NCBI RefSeq assembly: GCF_000743715.1 | Contig: NZ_JQEY01000001.1 | Location: 431,406-495,405 of the forward strand | Source: Palleronia rufa | GTDB lineage: Bacteria; Pseudomonadota; Alphaproteobacteria; Rhodobacterales; Rhodobacteraceae | Direction of reading: 5' to 3' | DNA: 64,000 bases | Shown here: positions 42,417 to 51,072 of the stretch, one piece after another | Numbering within the stretch: the first letter of the stretch is position 1 | Layout: each line of letters opens with the position of its first letter | Made by a program: the position numbers and the translations under genes | Notes under the pieces: model-generated | What the model saw: the letters and a program-made list of their open reading frames with translations, nothing else | Told to the model about the DNA's origin: nothing | The model's database searches: none

Positions 42417-43691
42417 CTACCCCAGAAGCCGCGCCAGTCCGGCGGCGTCCGCCGTCCGGGCGCCCGACCACAGCGCCCGGGCCGCCGGGCGCCCCAGCAG
42501 AGCGTCGGACTTCGCTTTCAGCCGCGCCTCGATCCGGTCGGGGTCCGCGGCGGCGGCGATGTCGTGGCGGGCCCCATGTGCCCGTCCGTCCGTTTGGACC
42601 GTCACCACGGCCTGCGTGTCGGTCAGGCCCCCGTCCCCGAGGACCTCCACCCGGTCGCGGATGGCGATCAGGTCAGGCCGCCCGCAGATTGCATCGGAAA
42701 AGGAGCCGAGCGCTGCCGTATCGACCCCCGCCAGAGCCATTGCGGCGGTCAGGCGGTAGCTGAACTTTGCCTCCAGCCCGGTCGCCGGCGCCGGCCGGTT
42801 GCACACCGCGAACCAGCGCGGATGGGTGCGGACCGTCACCGACCGAACCGCGGCCGCGTCGATGTCCCCACGGATTTCGCGCAGGGCCTCCAGCATCGCG
42901 TGCAGCCCGTGGCAGCAGGCGTGGAACTTGAAGGAGACGGCGGGAAAGACCCAGTCCGCGCCGATCCCGTCCAGAGCCGCCGCATCGCCCTGCCCCGCAT
43001 GGGTCGGACCGAAGCCCTGCGCGCCGTCCAGCGCGTCCCTTGCGGATACCGCCCCGTTGGCGGCGAGCAGCGCGCAGGTCACCCCAACCTCTGCCGCGAA
43101 GCCCGCGTTGAGGGGCTTGCCGTCGGTTCCGAACTGGCTTTTCAGCCCCGCCGCGCGCGTGGCGGTCAGGGCCAGCGCATGGGCCATCGCCGCCGGGTCG
43201 AGCGCCAGCAGACGGCCCGCCGCCGCCGCGGCCCCGAACGCCCCGGAGGTGCCGGTCTGGTGAAACCCCGCCTCGTAATGCGCCCGGCCCAGCCACTGAC
43301 CCACGCGGCAGGCGGTCTCCAAACCCGCTGCCATCGCATCGTGCAAGGGGGCCGCGTCCGCGCCTGTCGCCTCTCCCACCGCCAGGGCGGCGGGCAGGAC
43401 CGCGACGCTGGGATGGCCGATATGCCCGAAATGGGTGTCGTCGTAGTCGAGCGCATGGCTTGTCGCGCCGTTGATCAGCGCCGCGGCGCGCATCCCGGCC
43501 CGGCCGCCGCCGAAGAGCGTGGCGCCGTCCCCGTCGGACAAGGCACGCGCGGACCGCGACACGGGCTGATCGACCCCCGCGCGCCCCACGGTGATCCAGT
43601 CGCAGAGCGACAGACCGACGAAACGCCGCATGGTGTCGTCAGCGGCGATCGGACCGGCGGCAAACTCCGCGAGATCGGACAGAACGCTCAT
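42417..43691 (-). CDS. MmgE/PrpD family protein
   Basis: 424-residue member of the MmgE/PrpD family, which includes 2-methylcitrate dehydratase, cis-aconitate decarboxylase and iminodisuccinate epimerase. Typical blocks are AALINGATSHALDYDDTHFGHIGHPSVAVLPAAL, TGTSGAFGAAAAAGRLL, GFGPTHAG and KFHACCHGLHAMLEAL. The first of these holds the conserved Asp/His active-site stretch. The reaction cannot be fixed from sequence; the neighbouring CoA enzymes suggest an intermediate of a carboxylic acid pathway. Its start overlaps the stop of the acyl-CoA dehydrogenase upstream (ATGA), and it is the last gene of the run. Confidence 0.85.
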   Translation of the reverse strand: MSVLSDLAEFAAGPIAADDTMRRFVGLSLCDWITVGRAGVDQPVSRSARALSDGDGATLFGGGRAGMRAAALINGATSHALDYDDTHFGHIGHPSVAVLPAALAVGEATGADAAPLHDAMAAGLETACRVGQWLGRAHYEAGFHQTGTSGAFGAAAAAGRLLALDPAAMAHALALTATRAAGLKSQFGTDGKPLNAGFAAEVGVTCALLAANGAVSARDALDGAQGFGPTHAGQGDAAALDGIGADWVFPAVSFKFHACCHGLHAMLEALREIRGDIDAAAVRSVTVRTHPRWFAVCNRPAPATGLEAKFSYRLTAAMALAGVDTAALGSFSDAICGRPDLIAIRDRVEVLGDGGLTDTQAVVTVQTDGRAHGARHDIAAAADPDRIEARLKAKSDALLGRPAARALWSGARTADAAGLARLLG

Positions 43692-45427
43692 TGGGCGGCC
43701 ATGCCGTGGCCCGACGCGCCGTCCGGATCCGCCGTGTCCACGCCCGCACGCGCCAGAAGCCCGGCCAGGGCGGCATCCTCGCCGGCATCTTTCGGCGGCG
43801 CGAGCGGATCTGCGGGCCGCAGCCGGTGCGCCACGACCAGAAGCGCCAGCGTCGCGCGATCCGCGGCGACATCGGGCGCGATCCGCGACAGGCGCGCCGC
43901 CTCCCACCCCATGATCGCGGCGGAGGCCGCGTTGTAGAGCGCCGTCGCCCCGCGCCGCGCCTCATGCTCTGCGCCGTCGGCGACCCGGGCCATCAGACCC
44001 GCGGCGCGGTCCACGACGCCGCGAAGCTCTGCGGCCCGATCCGCCGGAACCTCCAGCAGGAGCTCGTGCAGATGGTCGGTCAGCGTCCCCAGACCCGCCT
44101 TTCGCGCCACGCGCGCGACGTCGAGCGCCACGATGTTGCCGGTGCCTTCCCAGATCGAGCCCAGATGCGCATCGCGCAGGACGCGCGCATCGGAGAATTC
44201 CTCGATATAGCCGCAGCCGCCGCGCACCTCCATGGCGTCTCCGGCCACCTTCCGCGCGTCGCGGCAGGTGCGGAACTTGATCAGCGGCGTGAGGCTGCGC
44301 AGCACCAGCGCCCGGTCCGCGTCCCCCGCATCGGCGCGGGCCAGAACCCAGGCCGCGTGGAACGCCATGCTGCGCCCCTGTTCGGCCGTGACCAGCATCT
44401 TGATCAGCTGACGGCGCATCAGGGGCTTGTCGATCAGCGATCCGCCGAAGGCGGCGCGGTGCCGCGCGATGTAGAGCGACTCGGACACGCAGCGGCGCAT
44501 CAGCCCGGCGCTGCGCACGCCGTTGGCCAGACGCGACATGTTGATCATGTCGGTCATCTGCTTGAAGCCCTGCCCTTCCCCGCCCACCAGATGCGCCTCT
44601 GCACCCCTGAGCGTGATCTCACCCGAAGCCATGGACCGGCTGCCGAGCTTTTCCTTCAGCCGCACGATGTCGTAGGCATTGCGCGTCCCGTCCGGCAGAT
44701 GCCGCGGCAGCAGGAACAGCGACAGTCCCGCGGTACCGTCCGCCCCGTCCTCTGTCCGCGCCAGGACCATCGCCAGGTCCGCATCGGGGTTCGAGCAGAA
44801 CCACTTGTCGCCGTAGAGGCGCCAGGCTGCCGCCTCCCGCCGCGCCACGGTCTCGATCGCGCCGACATCGGAGCCCGCCGCCTGCTCGGTCATGAACATC
44901 GCGCCCTGTGCCAGGGTCTCCATGTCCTGGCTGGTCAGCCGGTCGATATAGCGCGCGACCAGCGCGGGATCCGCGAAACGGCGCAGGGTCCGGGTCAGCG
45001 CATCGGTCATCGACAGCGGACAGCAAAGGCCGAACTCCGCCTGCACGAAGAGATAGACCAGCGCGTATTTGGCGATGGGGGGCAGCGGTGCGGCGGCGCC
45101 CAGAACTCCGCCGCGATGGGACATGGCGGCAAGACCGAATTCTCCGAACGCCACCCGTTCCAGCGCCTCGAAGGCGGGGTGCTTCTCGACTCGCTCATCC
45201 GGGGCGCCGGTCCGGTCGCGGCGGTGCAGGACCGGCGGGTTGTGATCGGCGGTCAGGGCCAGCCGCTCCAGCCGGTCCCCCACCAGCATCCCCATCCGGT
45301 CGAGCGCCGGGGTCAGAAGCGCCACGCCGTCGTCTGGCGCATAGACCCGCATGAGCGCGGCAAAGGCCGGATCGGAGCGAAAGGCGTTCTGGCCCCGGCT
45401 GTCCGGGATGGGGGTTCTCTGCGCCAT
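43688..45427 (-). CDS. Acyl-CoA dehydrogenase, AidB-like long form
   Basis: 579-residue flavoprotein, longer than the usual 380. It has an AidB-type N-terminal domain (HNPPVLHRRDRTG, then EKHPAFEALER), the ACAD core with FMTEQAAGSDVGAIET for FAD binding, YGDKWFCSNPDADLAMVLAR, and EVRGGCGYIEEFSDARVLRDAHLGSIWEGTGNI. The Glu in IWEGT is at the position used as catalytic base in medium-chain dehydrogenases. A C-terminal helical extension of about 130 residues follows. AidB-like proteins oxidise branched acyl-CoAs poorly and some bind DNA; here a catabolic role is more likely from context. Five bases separate it from the upstream nitronate monooxygenase-like gene. Confidence 0.86.
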   Translation of the reverse strand: MAQRTPIPDSRGQNAFRSDPAFAALMRVYAPDDGVALLTPALDRMGMLVGDRLERLALTADHNPPVLHRRDRTGAPDERVEKHPAFEALERVAFGEFGLAAMSHRGGVLGAAAPLPPIAKYALVYLFVQAEFGLCCPLSMTDALTRTLRRFADPALVARYIDRLTSQDMETLAQGAMFMTEQAAGSDVGAIETVARREAAAWRLYGDKWFCSNPDADLAMVLARTEDGADGTAGLSLFLLPRHLPDGTRNAYDIVRLKEKLGSRSMASGEITLRGAEAHLVGGEGQGFKQMTDMINMSRLANGVRSAGLMRRCVSESLYIARHRAAFGGSLIDKPLMRRQLIKMLVTAEQGRSMAFHAAWVLARADAGDADRALVLRSLTPLIKFRTCRDARKVAGDAMEVRGGCGYIEEFSDARVLRDAHLGSIWEGTGNIVALDVARVARKAGLGTLTDHLHELLLEVPADRAAELRGVVDRAAGLMARVADGAEHEARRGATALYNAASAAIMGWEAARLSRIAPDVAADRATLALLVVAHRLRPADPLAPPKDAGEDAALAGLLARAGVDTADPDGASGHGMAAQ

Positions 45428-45432
45428 GGCCG

Positions 45433-46395
45433 TCACTCCTGTCGCGTCAGCCGCGCCCGTGCGGCATGGTATTCGCGGGCAAGGCGCGCCACCACCTGGG
45501 CCGCAGGCTCGACCTCCCGGCTCTGCGCCACCGCCTGACCGGCGCTCCACACGTCCTTCCAGGCCCTGGGGCGGTCGGGATCGTCCTTTTTCGTCATCGG
45601 CCGCGGTTCGGCCCGGCGTGCGTCATCCAGATCCACCCCCGCGGCCTTTATGCTCTGCGCCAGGTAGTTGGCGTGGGTTCCCGAGAACATCGGCGTATAA
45701 AGGATGCCGTCCGCCTCCGACCCGACGACCATCTGCTTGTGCAGGGGGGGCGCGATGGCCTCTGTCGTGGGGATGAAGACCGTGCCGGAATAGGCGAAGT
45801 CGCAGCCCAGCGCCTCGGCCGCCAGGACCGCGCGGCCATTGGCGATGGCGCCCGACAGGACCAGCGGCCCGTCCCAGAAGGCGCGCACCTCTTCGACCAG
45901 GGCGAAGGGGCTGAGTTCACCCGCATGTCCACCGGCCCCCGCCGCGACCAGAATCAGACCGTCGACCCCGGATTTCGCCGCCCGGCGGGCGTGGCGGGCC
46001 TTGATGACATCGTGGAACACCAGCCCGCCATAGCCATGGACCGCCTCCACCACCCTGTCGGGCGCCGAAAGCGAGGTGATGACCAGCGGCACCTTGTGGC
46101 GCACGATGGTGTCGAGATCCGGAGCCAGCCGGTCGTTATAGGCGTTCACGATCAGGTTCACGCCATAGGGCGCGGGCGGGCGGTCCGCGGCGGCGCTGTC
46201 GTCGGCCAGCCGCGTCTCGATTTGGGTGAGCCAGTCGTCGAACGCCTTTGCCGGGCGGGCGTTCAGGGACGGAAACGTGCCGATGATGCCCGCGCGGCAC
46301 TGCGCGACGACAAGATCGACGCCGGAGGCCAGGAACATCGGCGCCCCGATGAGGGGCAGGGCAAGGCCGCGCCTGAGATCCGCGATGTCGGTCAT
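45433..46395 (-). CDS. Nitronate monooxygenase-like FMN enzyme
   Basis: 320-residue TIM-barrel flavoprotein of the NMO/2-nitropropane dioxygenase family. The N-terminus LPLIGAPMFLASGVDLVVAQC starts the barrel; the presumed catalytic His lies in AGAGGHAG; the FMN phosphate site is LVLSGAIANGRAVLAAEALGCDFAYSGTVFI. Members oxidise alkyl nitronates or act as enoyl reductase-like flavoenzymes. The ATG at 46395 follows GGAGGCACC. It heads the run NMO-ACAD-MmgE/PrpD, 149 bases downstream of the other acyl-CoA dehydrogenase; that gap holds no gene. Substrate unknown. Confidence 0.82.
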   Translation of the reverse strand: MTDIADLRRGLALPLIGAPMFLASGVDLVVAQCRAGIIGTFPSLNARPAKAFDDWLTQIETRLADDSAAADRPPAPYGVNLIVNAYNDRLAPDLDTIVRHKVPLVITSLSAPDRVVEAVHGYGGLVFHDVIKARHARRAAKSGVDGLILVAAGAGGHAGELSPFALVEEVRAFWDGPLVLSGAIANGRAVLAAEALGCDFAYSGTVFIPTTEAIAPPLHKQMVVGSEADGILYTPMFSGTHANYLAQSIKAAGVDLDDARRAEPRPMTKKDDPDRPRAWKDVWSAGQAVAQSREVEPAAQVVARLAREYHAARARLTRQE

Positions 46396-46544
46396 GGTGC
46401 CTCCGTGGCGCGCGGCGGGCCTGCGGAACCGCACCCGGCCCGGCCGCGGCGCGGACGTCCGGACGCCGCGACCGGCTGTCCTGCGTTGCCGCCGGAGACA
46501 TGCGCCACAGGGGACCGCGATCCCGTATTGCCTTGTACCGCCAT

Positions 46545-47711
46545 TCAGAAACTCCGCGGCATATCCAGGATATGCTCGGCCACATAGCTCAGGATCAGGT
46601 TGGTGGAGATCGGCGCCACCTGGTAGAGCCGCGTCTCGCGGAACTTGCGCTCCACGTCGTATTCCTCGGCGAAGCCGAAGCCGCCGAAGGTCTGCAGGCA
46701 GGCGTTCGCCGCCTCCCAGGACGCATCGGCCGCAAGCAGTTTCGCCATGTTGGCCTGCGCGCCGGCGGGCTCTCCCGCGTCGAATCTCCGGCAGGCCTCG
46801 AACCGCATCAGGTTGGCCGCCTCGACATTGACGAAGGCGCGCGCGATCGGAAACTGGATGCCCTGGTTCTGGCCGATGGGCCGCCCGAACACCTGCCTTT
46901 CGTTCGCGTAACGGCTGGCCTTCTCGACGAACCAGTAGCCGTCGCCGATGCATTCGGCCGCGATCAGCGCGCGTTCGGCGTTCAACCCGTCGAGGATGTA
47001 GCGAAACCCCTGCCCCTCCTCACCGATCAGCGTCTCCGCGGGGATCTCCAGATCGTCGAAGAAAAGCTCGTTCGTCTCGTGGCCGACCATGTTGGCGATG
47101 GGCTTGACCTCCATCCCCTTGCCGACGACCTGGGCAAGCTCCAGCAGGAACACCGACAGTCCTTCGGACTTGCGCTTGACCTCCGACAAGGGCGTGGTGC
47201 GCGCCAGCAGGATCATCAGGTCGGAATGCTGCACCCGGCTGATCCAGACCTTCTGCCCGTTGATCACGTAGCGGTCGTTGCCCTTCTTCACGGCGGTGGT
47301 CTTGAGCTTGGTGGTGTCGGTCCCGGTCGTCGGCTCCGTGACGGCCATGGACTGCAGGCGCAGCTCACCCGACGCCACCTTCGGGAGATAGGATTTCTTC
47401 TGCGCCTCCGACCCGTGGCGCAGAAGGGTGCTCATGTTGTACATCTGCCCGTGGCAGTGGCCGGCATTTCCCCCCGCGCGGTTGATCTCTTCCATGACGA
47501 TCGACGCTTCGGTCAGGCCCAGCCCGGACCCCCCGAATTCCGCCGGGATCATCGCGGCCATCCACCCGGCCTTGGTCAGCGCGTCGATGAACTCTTCGGG
47601 GTAGGTCTCATCAGCGCCGTGTCTGCGATGGTACGCGGCCGGGAAGTCGGCGCAGAGCGCGCGCAACGCATCGCGCAGGTCGTCGTGGTCGGCGGGTGCG
47701 GATGTCTTCAA
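46545..47711 (-). CDS. Acyl-CoA dehydrogenase with isovaleryl-type base position
   Basis: 388-residue acyl-CoA dehydrogenase with TEPTTGTDTTKLKTTAVKKG (FAD and substrate region), QKVWISRVQHSDLMILLART, FDDLEIPAETLIG and the tail QTFGGFGFAEEYDVERKFRETRLYQVAPIS. At the usual catalytic Glu position (YEGTS) it has Gln in LYQVAPIS, but a Glu is present in LNAERALIAA, the position that serves isovaleryl-CoA and long-chain dehydrogenases. It is therefore probably active through the alternative base. It lies 40 bases downstream of the CoA-transferase genes and likely acts on the CoA thioester they make. Confidence 0.88.
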   Translation of the reverse strand: MKTSAPADHDDLRDALRALCADFPAAYHRRHGADETYPEEFIDALTKAGWMAAMIPAEFGGSGLGLTEASIVMEEINRAGGNAGHCHGQMYNMSTLLRHGSEAQKKSYLPKVASGELRLQSMAVTEPTTGTDTTKLKTTAVKKGNDRYVINGQKVWISRVQHSDLMILLARTTPLSEVKRKSEGLSVFLLELAQVVGKGMEVKPIANMVGHETNELFFDDLEIPAETLIGEEGQGFRYILDGLNAERALIAAECIGDGYWFVEKASRYANERQVFGRPIGQNQGIQFPIARAFVNVEAANLMRFEACRRFDAGEPAGAQANMAKLLAADASWEAANACLQTFGGFGFAEEYDVERKFRETRLYQVAPISTNLILSYVAEHILDMPRSF

Positions 47712-47751
47712 ACTGCTCTCCCATCGCCCGCGTGGGGCGGTCTTCGGTTGG

Positions 47752-48387
47752 TCAGGTCAGGATGCGGGCGCCGGTGGCGGCCTGCACGGCGGCAAGATCG
47801 TTGCCGGGCGCCAGCTCCACCAGGCGAAAGCCATCGGCGGTGACGTCCAGCACGGCAAGGTCGGTATAGACACGGTTCACCACGCCCAGCCCCGTCAGGG
47901 GATAGGTGCAACGCTCCAGGATCTTGGGAGAGCCGTCGCGGTTCACATGCCGCATCATCACGTAGATCGTCGGCACGCCCACCACCAGGTCCATCGCGCC
48001 GCCCACGGCGGGCGGAAAGCTCTCATCGTCGGTGGCCCAGTTCGCCAGATCGCCGTTTTCCGCCACCTGGTAGGCGCCGAGCACCGCGATGTCGATATGC
48101 CCGCCGCGCATCATCGCGAAGCTGTCGGGATGGTCGAAGAACGCCGCCCCCGGCGCGGTGGTGATGAACCGTTTCGACGCGTCGATCATCTCCGGGTCGT
48201 GCCGGCCTTCGGGCGGCGGCGGGCCGACACCGATGATGCCGTTCTCGGAGTGATAGATCACCTCTCGGCCGTCGGGGACGTGGCCGCTGACATGGGTGGG
48301 CATGCCGATACCCAGATTCACGTAGGAGCCGTCGGGAATGTCGCGCGCCACCCTTGCCGCAAGGTCGGCATTGCTCAAGGGGGTCAT
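47752..48387 (-). CDS. CoA-transferase subunit B (3-oxoacid type)
   Basis: 211-residue beta subunit of a family I CoA-transferase. YVNLGIGMPTHV opens the fold and the catalytic glutamate is E48 in YHSENGIIGVGP; FDHPDSFAMMRGGHIDIAVLGAYQV and the PKILERCTYPLTG stretch are family blocks. With subunit A (ATGA overlap) it would move CoA from succinyl-CoA or acetyl-CoA to an acid. Scot, 3-oxoadipate and butyrate transferases share these motifs, so the acceptor is open. The adjacent TRAP transporter suggests that the imported acid is the acceptor. Confidence 0.9.
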   Translation of the reverse strand: MTPLSNADLAARVARDIPDGSYVNLGIGMPTHVSGHVPDGREVIYHSENGIIGVGPPPPEGRHDPEMIDASKRFITTAPGAAFFDHPDSFAMMRGGHIDIAVLGAYQVAENGDLANWATDDESFPPAVGGAMDLVVGVPTIYVMMRHVNRDGSPKILERCTYPLTGLGVVNRVYTDLAVLDVTADGFRLVELAPGNDLAAVQAATGARILT

Positions 48388-49052
48388 GGCCGTACCTCAT
48401 GCTGTACCAGCGCCTGCACGAAGATGCCGGGGGTCACCACCGTCTCGGGGTCGAGCGGCGTGCCGCTCAGCGCGCGGACCTCGGCGATGGCGTGCTTTCC
48501 GGCCATGGCCATCGCGGGATTGAAGTTTCGCGCCGTGCCGTGGAACGACAGGTTGCCCCAGGGATCGCCCCGTTCGGCGCGCAGCAGGGCGAAATCCGCG
48601 TGAAGCGGCGTCTCGAACACCTGGCCGCGGCCGTCGATCTTTCGCGTCTCCTTGCCCTCGGCCAGCAGGGTGCCGTAGCCCGTGGGGGTGAAGAACCCGC
48701 CAAGGCCGGCGCCGGCGGCGCGGATGCGCTCGGCCAGGGTACCCTGGGGCACGACCTCCAGCGCGACCTCACCGGCCTCGTAGCGCCGCTCGAACCAGAT
48801 AGACCCGGGGGAGCGTGGATAGGAGCAGATCACTTTCGCCACGCGGTTCGCCTTGAGCAGCCTGGCGATGCCGATCTCCTTTTCGCCGGCGTTGTTGGAA
48901 ATCACCGTCAGATCCGTCGCGCCCTGGTCGAGCAGGGCGTCGATCAGCCCGAACGGAATGCCGGACGACCCGAAACCGCCGATCATCACCACGGCGCCGT
49001 CGTGGATCGGCGCCACCGCGGCGGCCAGATCGGGAAGCCTCTTGTCCATCAT
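48384..49052 (-). CDS. CoA-transferase subunit A (3-oxoacid type)
   Basis: 222-residue alpha subunit of the same enzyme. Characteristic stretches are VMIGGFGSSGIPFGLIDALL, TVISNNAGEKEIGIARLL, LEVVPQGTLAERIRAAGAGLGGFFTPTGYGT and GNLSFHGTARNFNP. Alpha subunits bind the CoA moiety and form the oxyanion pocket facing the glutamate of subunit B. It starts 6 bases after the TRAP permease stop, so uptake and activation of the substrate are co-expressed. Confidence 0.9.
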   Translation of the reverse strand: MMDKRLPDLAAAVAPIHDGAVVMIGGFGSSGIPFGLIDALLDQGATDLTVISNNAGEKEIGIARLLKANRVAKVICSYPRSPGSIWFERRYEAGEVALEVVPQGTLAERIRAAGAGLGGFFTPTGYGTLLAEGKETRKIDGRGQVFETPLHADFALLRAERGDPWGNLSFHGTARNFNPAMAMAGKHAIAEVRALSGTPLDPETVVTPGIFVQALVQHEVRP

Positions 49053-49058
49053 TCGACC

Positions 49059-51002
49059 TCAGACATTGCTGGCGACAGTGCGGCGCAGGAGCATGTTGGC
49101 GGCGATCACCCCCGCCAGCACCGCCCCGCCCAGAAGGCTGGTCAGAAGCTCCGGCACGACGACCAGGATCCCGCCGATGGCGAAGGCGACGCGGCTTGGC
49201 CAGCCGATCCGGCCGATGCCGTAGATCCAGCTTTCGAAGGCCGAGGTCACCGCCCAGATCGCCACCAGCGTCAGCGCGATCCGCTCCACGATCCCGATCC
49301 AGGTGCCGTCCATGATCAGCGCCGGATCGTAGACGAAGATGAACGGCAGCACGAACAGCGGCATCCCCAGCCGCATGGCCCGGAACCCGGTCTCCATGGG
49401 TTTCGACCCGGCCACGTTCGCCGCGGTGATCGCGGCCAGCGCGACGGGCGGGGTGATATAGCTGAGCATCCCCCAGTAGAGAATGAAGAGATGGCTGGCG
49501 ATCGGGTTCAGACCCGCCTGGATCAGCGCGGGCGCCAGCAGGATCGACAGGAAGATATAGCACGCGGTGACCGTCATCCCCATGCCCAGAACGAAGCTGG
49601 TCACCGCGCCGGCGATCAGCATCAGCGCGGTATTGCCGCCCGCATAGAGCAGCAACTCACGCGAGAACGCGCCCGCCACGCCAGTGTAGCTGAGCCCGCC
49701 GACCACCAGCCCGATCCCGGCCAGCACCGCCACCAGCGTCGCGATGTTCACCCCGATATCCAGGACCAGCGTCTTGAGCCTGGTCCAGGTCAGTCGCGTG
49801 CGCCGGTCGAAGGAGGTGGCGACCAGCATCACCACGGAGGCGTAGTAGGGTGAGCGGGCCTCCAGACGCAGGCCCATCAGCACGTAGATCAGCACCATTA
49901 GGCTGAGCAGGTAGGGCCAGCCCCGTTTCAGCACCGGCCAGATGTCGGGCGTCTCCGCCCGCGGCAGCCCGTGCAGGCCGCGCCGCGCGGCGTACATGTC
50001 CACCTGGAAGAGCAGCGCGGCGTAGAACAGCAGCGCCGGGATCACCGCGGCGATGACGATGGTGGAATACTGCACACCCAGGAAGGACGCCATGACGAAC
50101 GCCACCGTGCCCATGACCGGCGGCATCAGCGTGGCCCCGGTGGAGGCGCAGGCCTCGATCGCCGCGGCGTAGCTGGGCGGATAGCCGACCTTGCGCATGG
50201 TCGGAATGGAGAACGGCCCCGATGTCAGGATGTTGGAGATCACCGATCCCGAGAGCGAGCCGAGGATCCCCGATCCCATCACCGCCACCTTCGCCGGTCC
50301 GCCGCGGCTGGTGCCCAGCAACGCCGAGGCGAGCTCCATGAAGAAGTCCGATCCCTTGGTGACGACCAGCACGGAGCCGAAGATCACGAAGCCGATCACC
50401 AGCTCGGCCACCACCTGCATGGGGATGCCGATGATGCTTTCGACCCCCAGCACATGGGCGCGCACCGTCTCGACCAGTGAAAACTGCGTGCCCCAGAGGA
50501 ACCCCGGCATGGAGCCGGCGTAGAGCGGATAGGTCCCGAAAAGCATCGCCGTGGCGAGCAGCACCGCCCCGCCCGCCCGGCGCACGCCTTCGAGCGTCAG
50601 CAGAATCAGGATGGCGGCCATGAGGTCCGCGGTCGGCGGTGCGTCGTATTCCCAACCCTTCTGGATGATCTCCAGCCCGTGCCAGCCCAGCCAGCCCGCA
50701 CTTGCCAGCGACAGGGCGGCCAAAATCAGGTTCACCCACAAGAGCCCGCCGTCGAGGGCGCGGCTGATCGGCAGCGCCAGGAAGGACACGGCCAGAAAGA
50801 TACCGATGAGATAGTAGAGATACGCGTTCCCCAGCGGCTGGAACCCGCCGATGTCGAGCAGGAACTGCTGGTTCACCGCCAGCACCACGCCCACGGTGCC
50901 AAGCCCCATGATGAGCCAGCGCAGCAGGCCGCTGCGCGCGACCTTCTCTCCGGCCGGTGCCGGGCTGCCCACCTCCACGTCGGTGCTGGTCTCGGCCGTC
51001 AT
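49059..51002 (-). CDS. TRAP transporter permease, fused 4TM-12TM (TAXI type)
   Basis: 647-residue membrane protein combining the small (DctQ-like) and large (DctM-like) TRAP subunits. N-terminal helices include LLRWLIMGLGTVGVVLAV and LYYLIGIFLAVSFLAL; the DctM part has the glycine-rich GVESIIGIPMQVVAELVIGFVIFGSVL, ASTGATLMPPVMGTVAFVMASFLG and MGMTVTACYIFLSILLAPAL. Such fusions use TAXI-family binding proteins, and one is encoded 70 bases upstream (51073-52200). Uptake is sodium-driven. Ligand unknown; a carboxylate or amino-acid-like acid is usual. Confidence 0.9.
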   Translation of the reverse strand: MTAETSTDVEVGSPAPAGEKVARSGLLRWLIMGLGTVGVVLAVNQQFLLDIGGFQPLGNAYLYYLIGIFLAVSFLALPISRALDGGLLWVNLILAALSLASAGWLGWHGLEIIQKGWEYDAPPTADLMAAILILLTLEGVRRAGGAVLLATAMLFGTYPLYAGSMPGFLWGTQFSLVETVRAHVLGVESIIGIPMQVVAELVIGFVIFGSVLVVTKGSDFFMELASALLGTSRGGPAKVAVMGSGILGSLSGSVISNILTSGPFSIPTMRKVGYPPSYAAAIEACASTGATLMPPVMGTVAFVMASFLGVQYSTIVIAAVIPALLFYAALLFQVDMYAARRGLHGLPRAETPDIWPVLKRGWPYLLSLMVLIYVLMGLRLEARSPYYASVVMLVATSFDRRTRLTWTRLKTLVLDIGVNIATLVAVLAGIGLVVGGLSYTGVAGAFSRELLLYAGGNTALMLIAGAVTSFVLGMGMTVTACYIFLSILLAPALIQAGLNPIASHLFILYWGMLSYITPPVALAAITAANVAGSKPMETGFRAMRLGMPLFVLPFIFVYDPALIMDGTWIGIVERIALTLVAIWAVTSAFESWIYGIGRIGWPSRVAFAIGGILVVVPELLTSLLGGAVLAGVIAANMLLRRTVASNV

Positions 51003-51072
51003 GCACGCGCCCCCGGGTGTCCGAACCGGCCCGGACCCGGCGCTCGCGGGATCCGGGCGGCGATCGTCGCGA

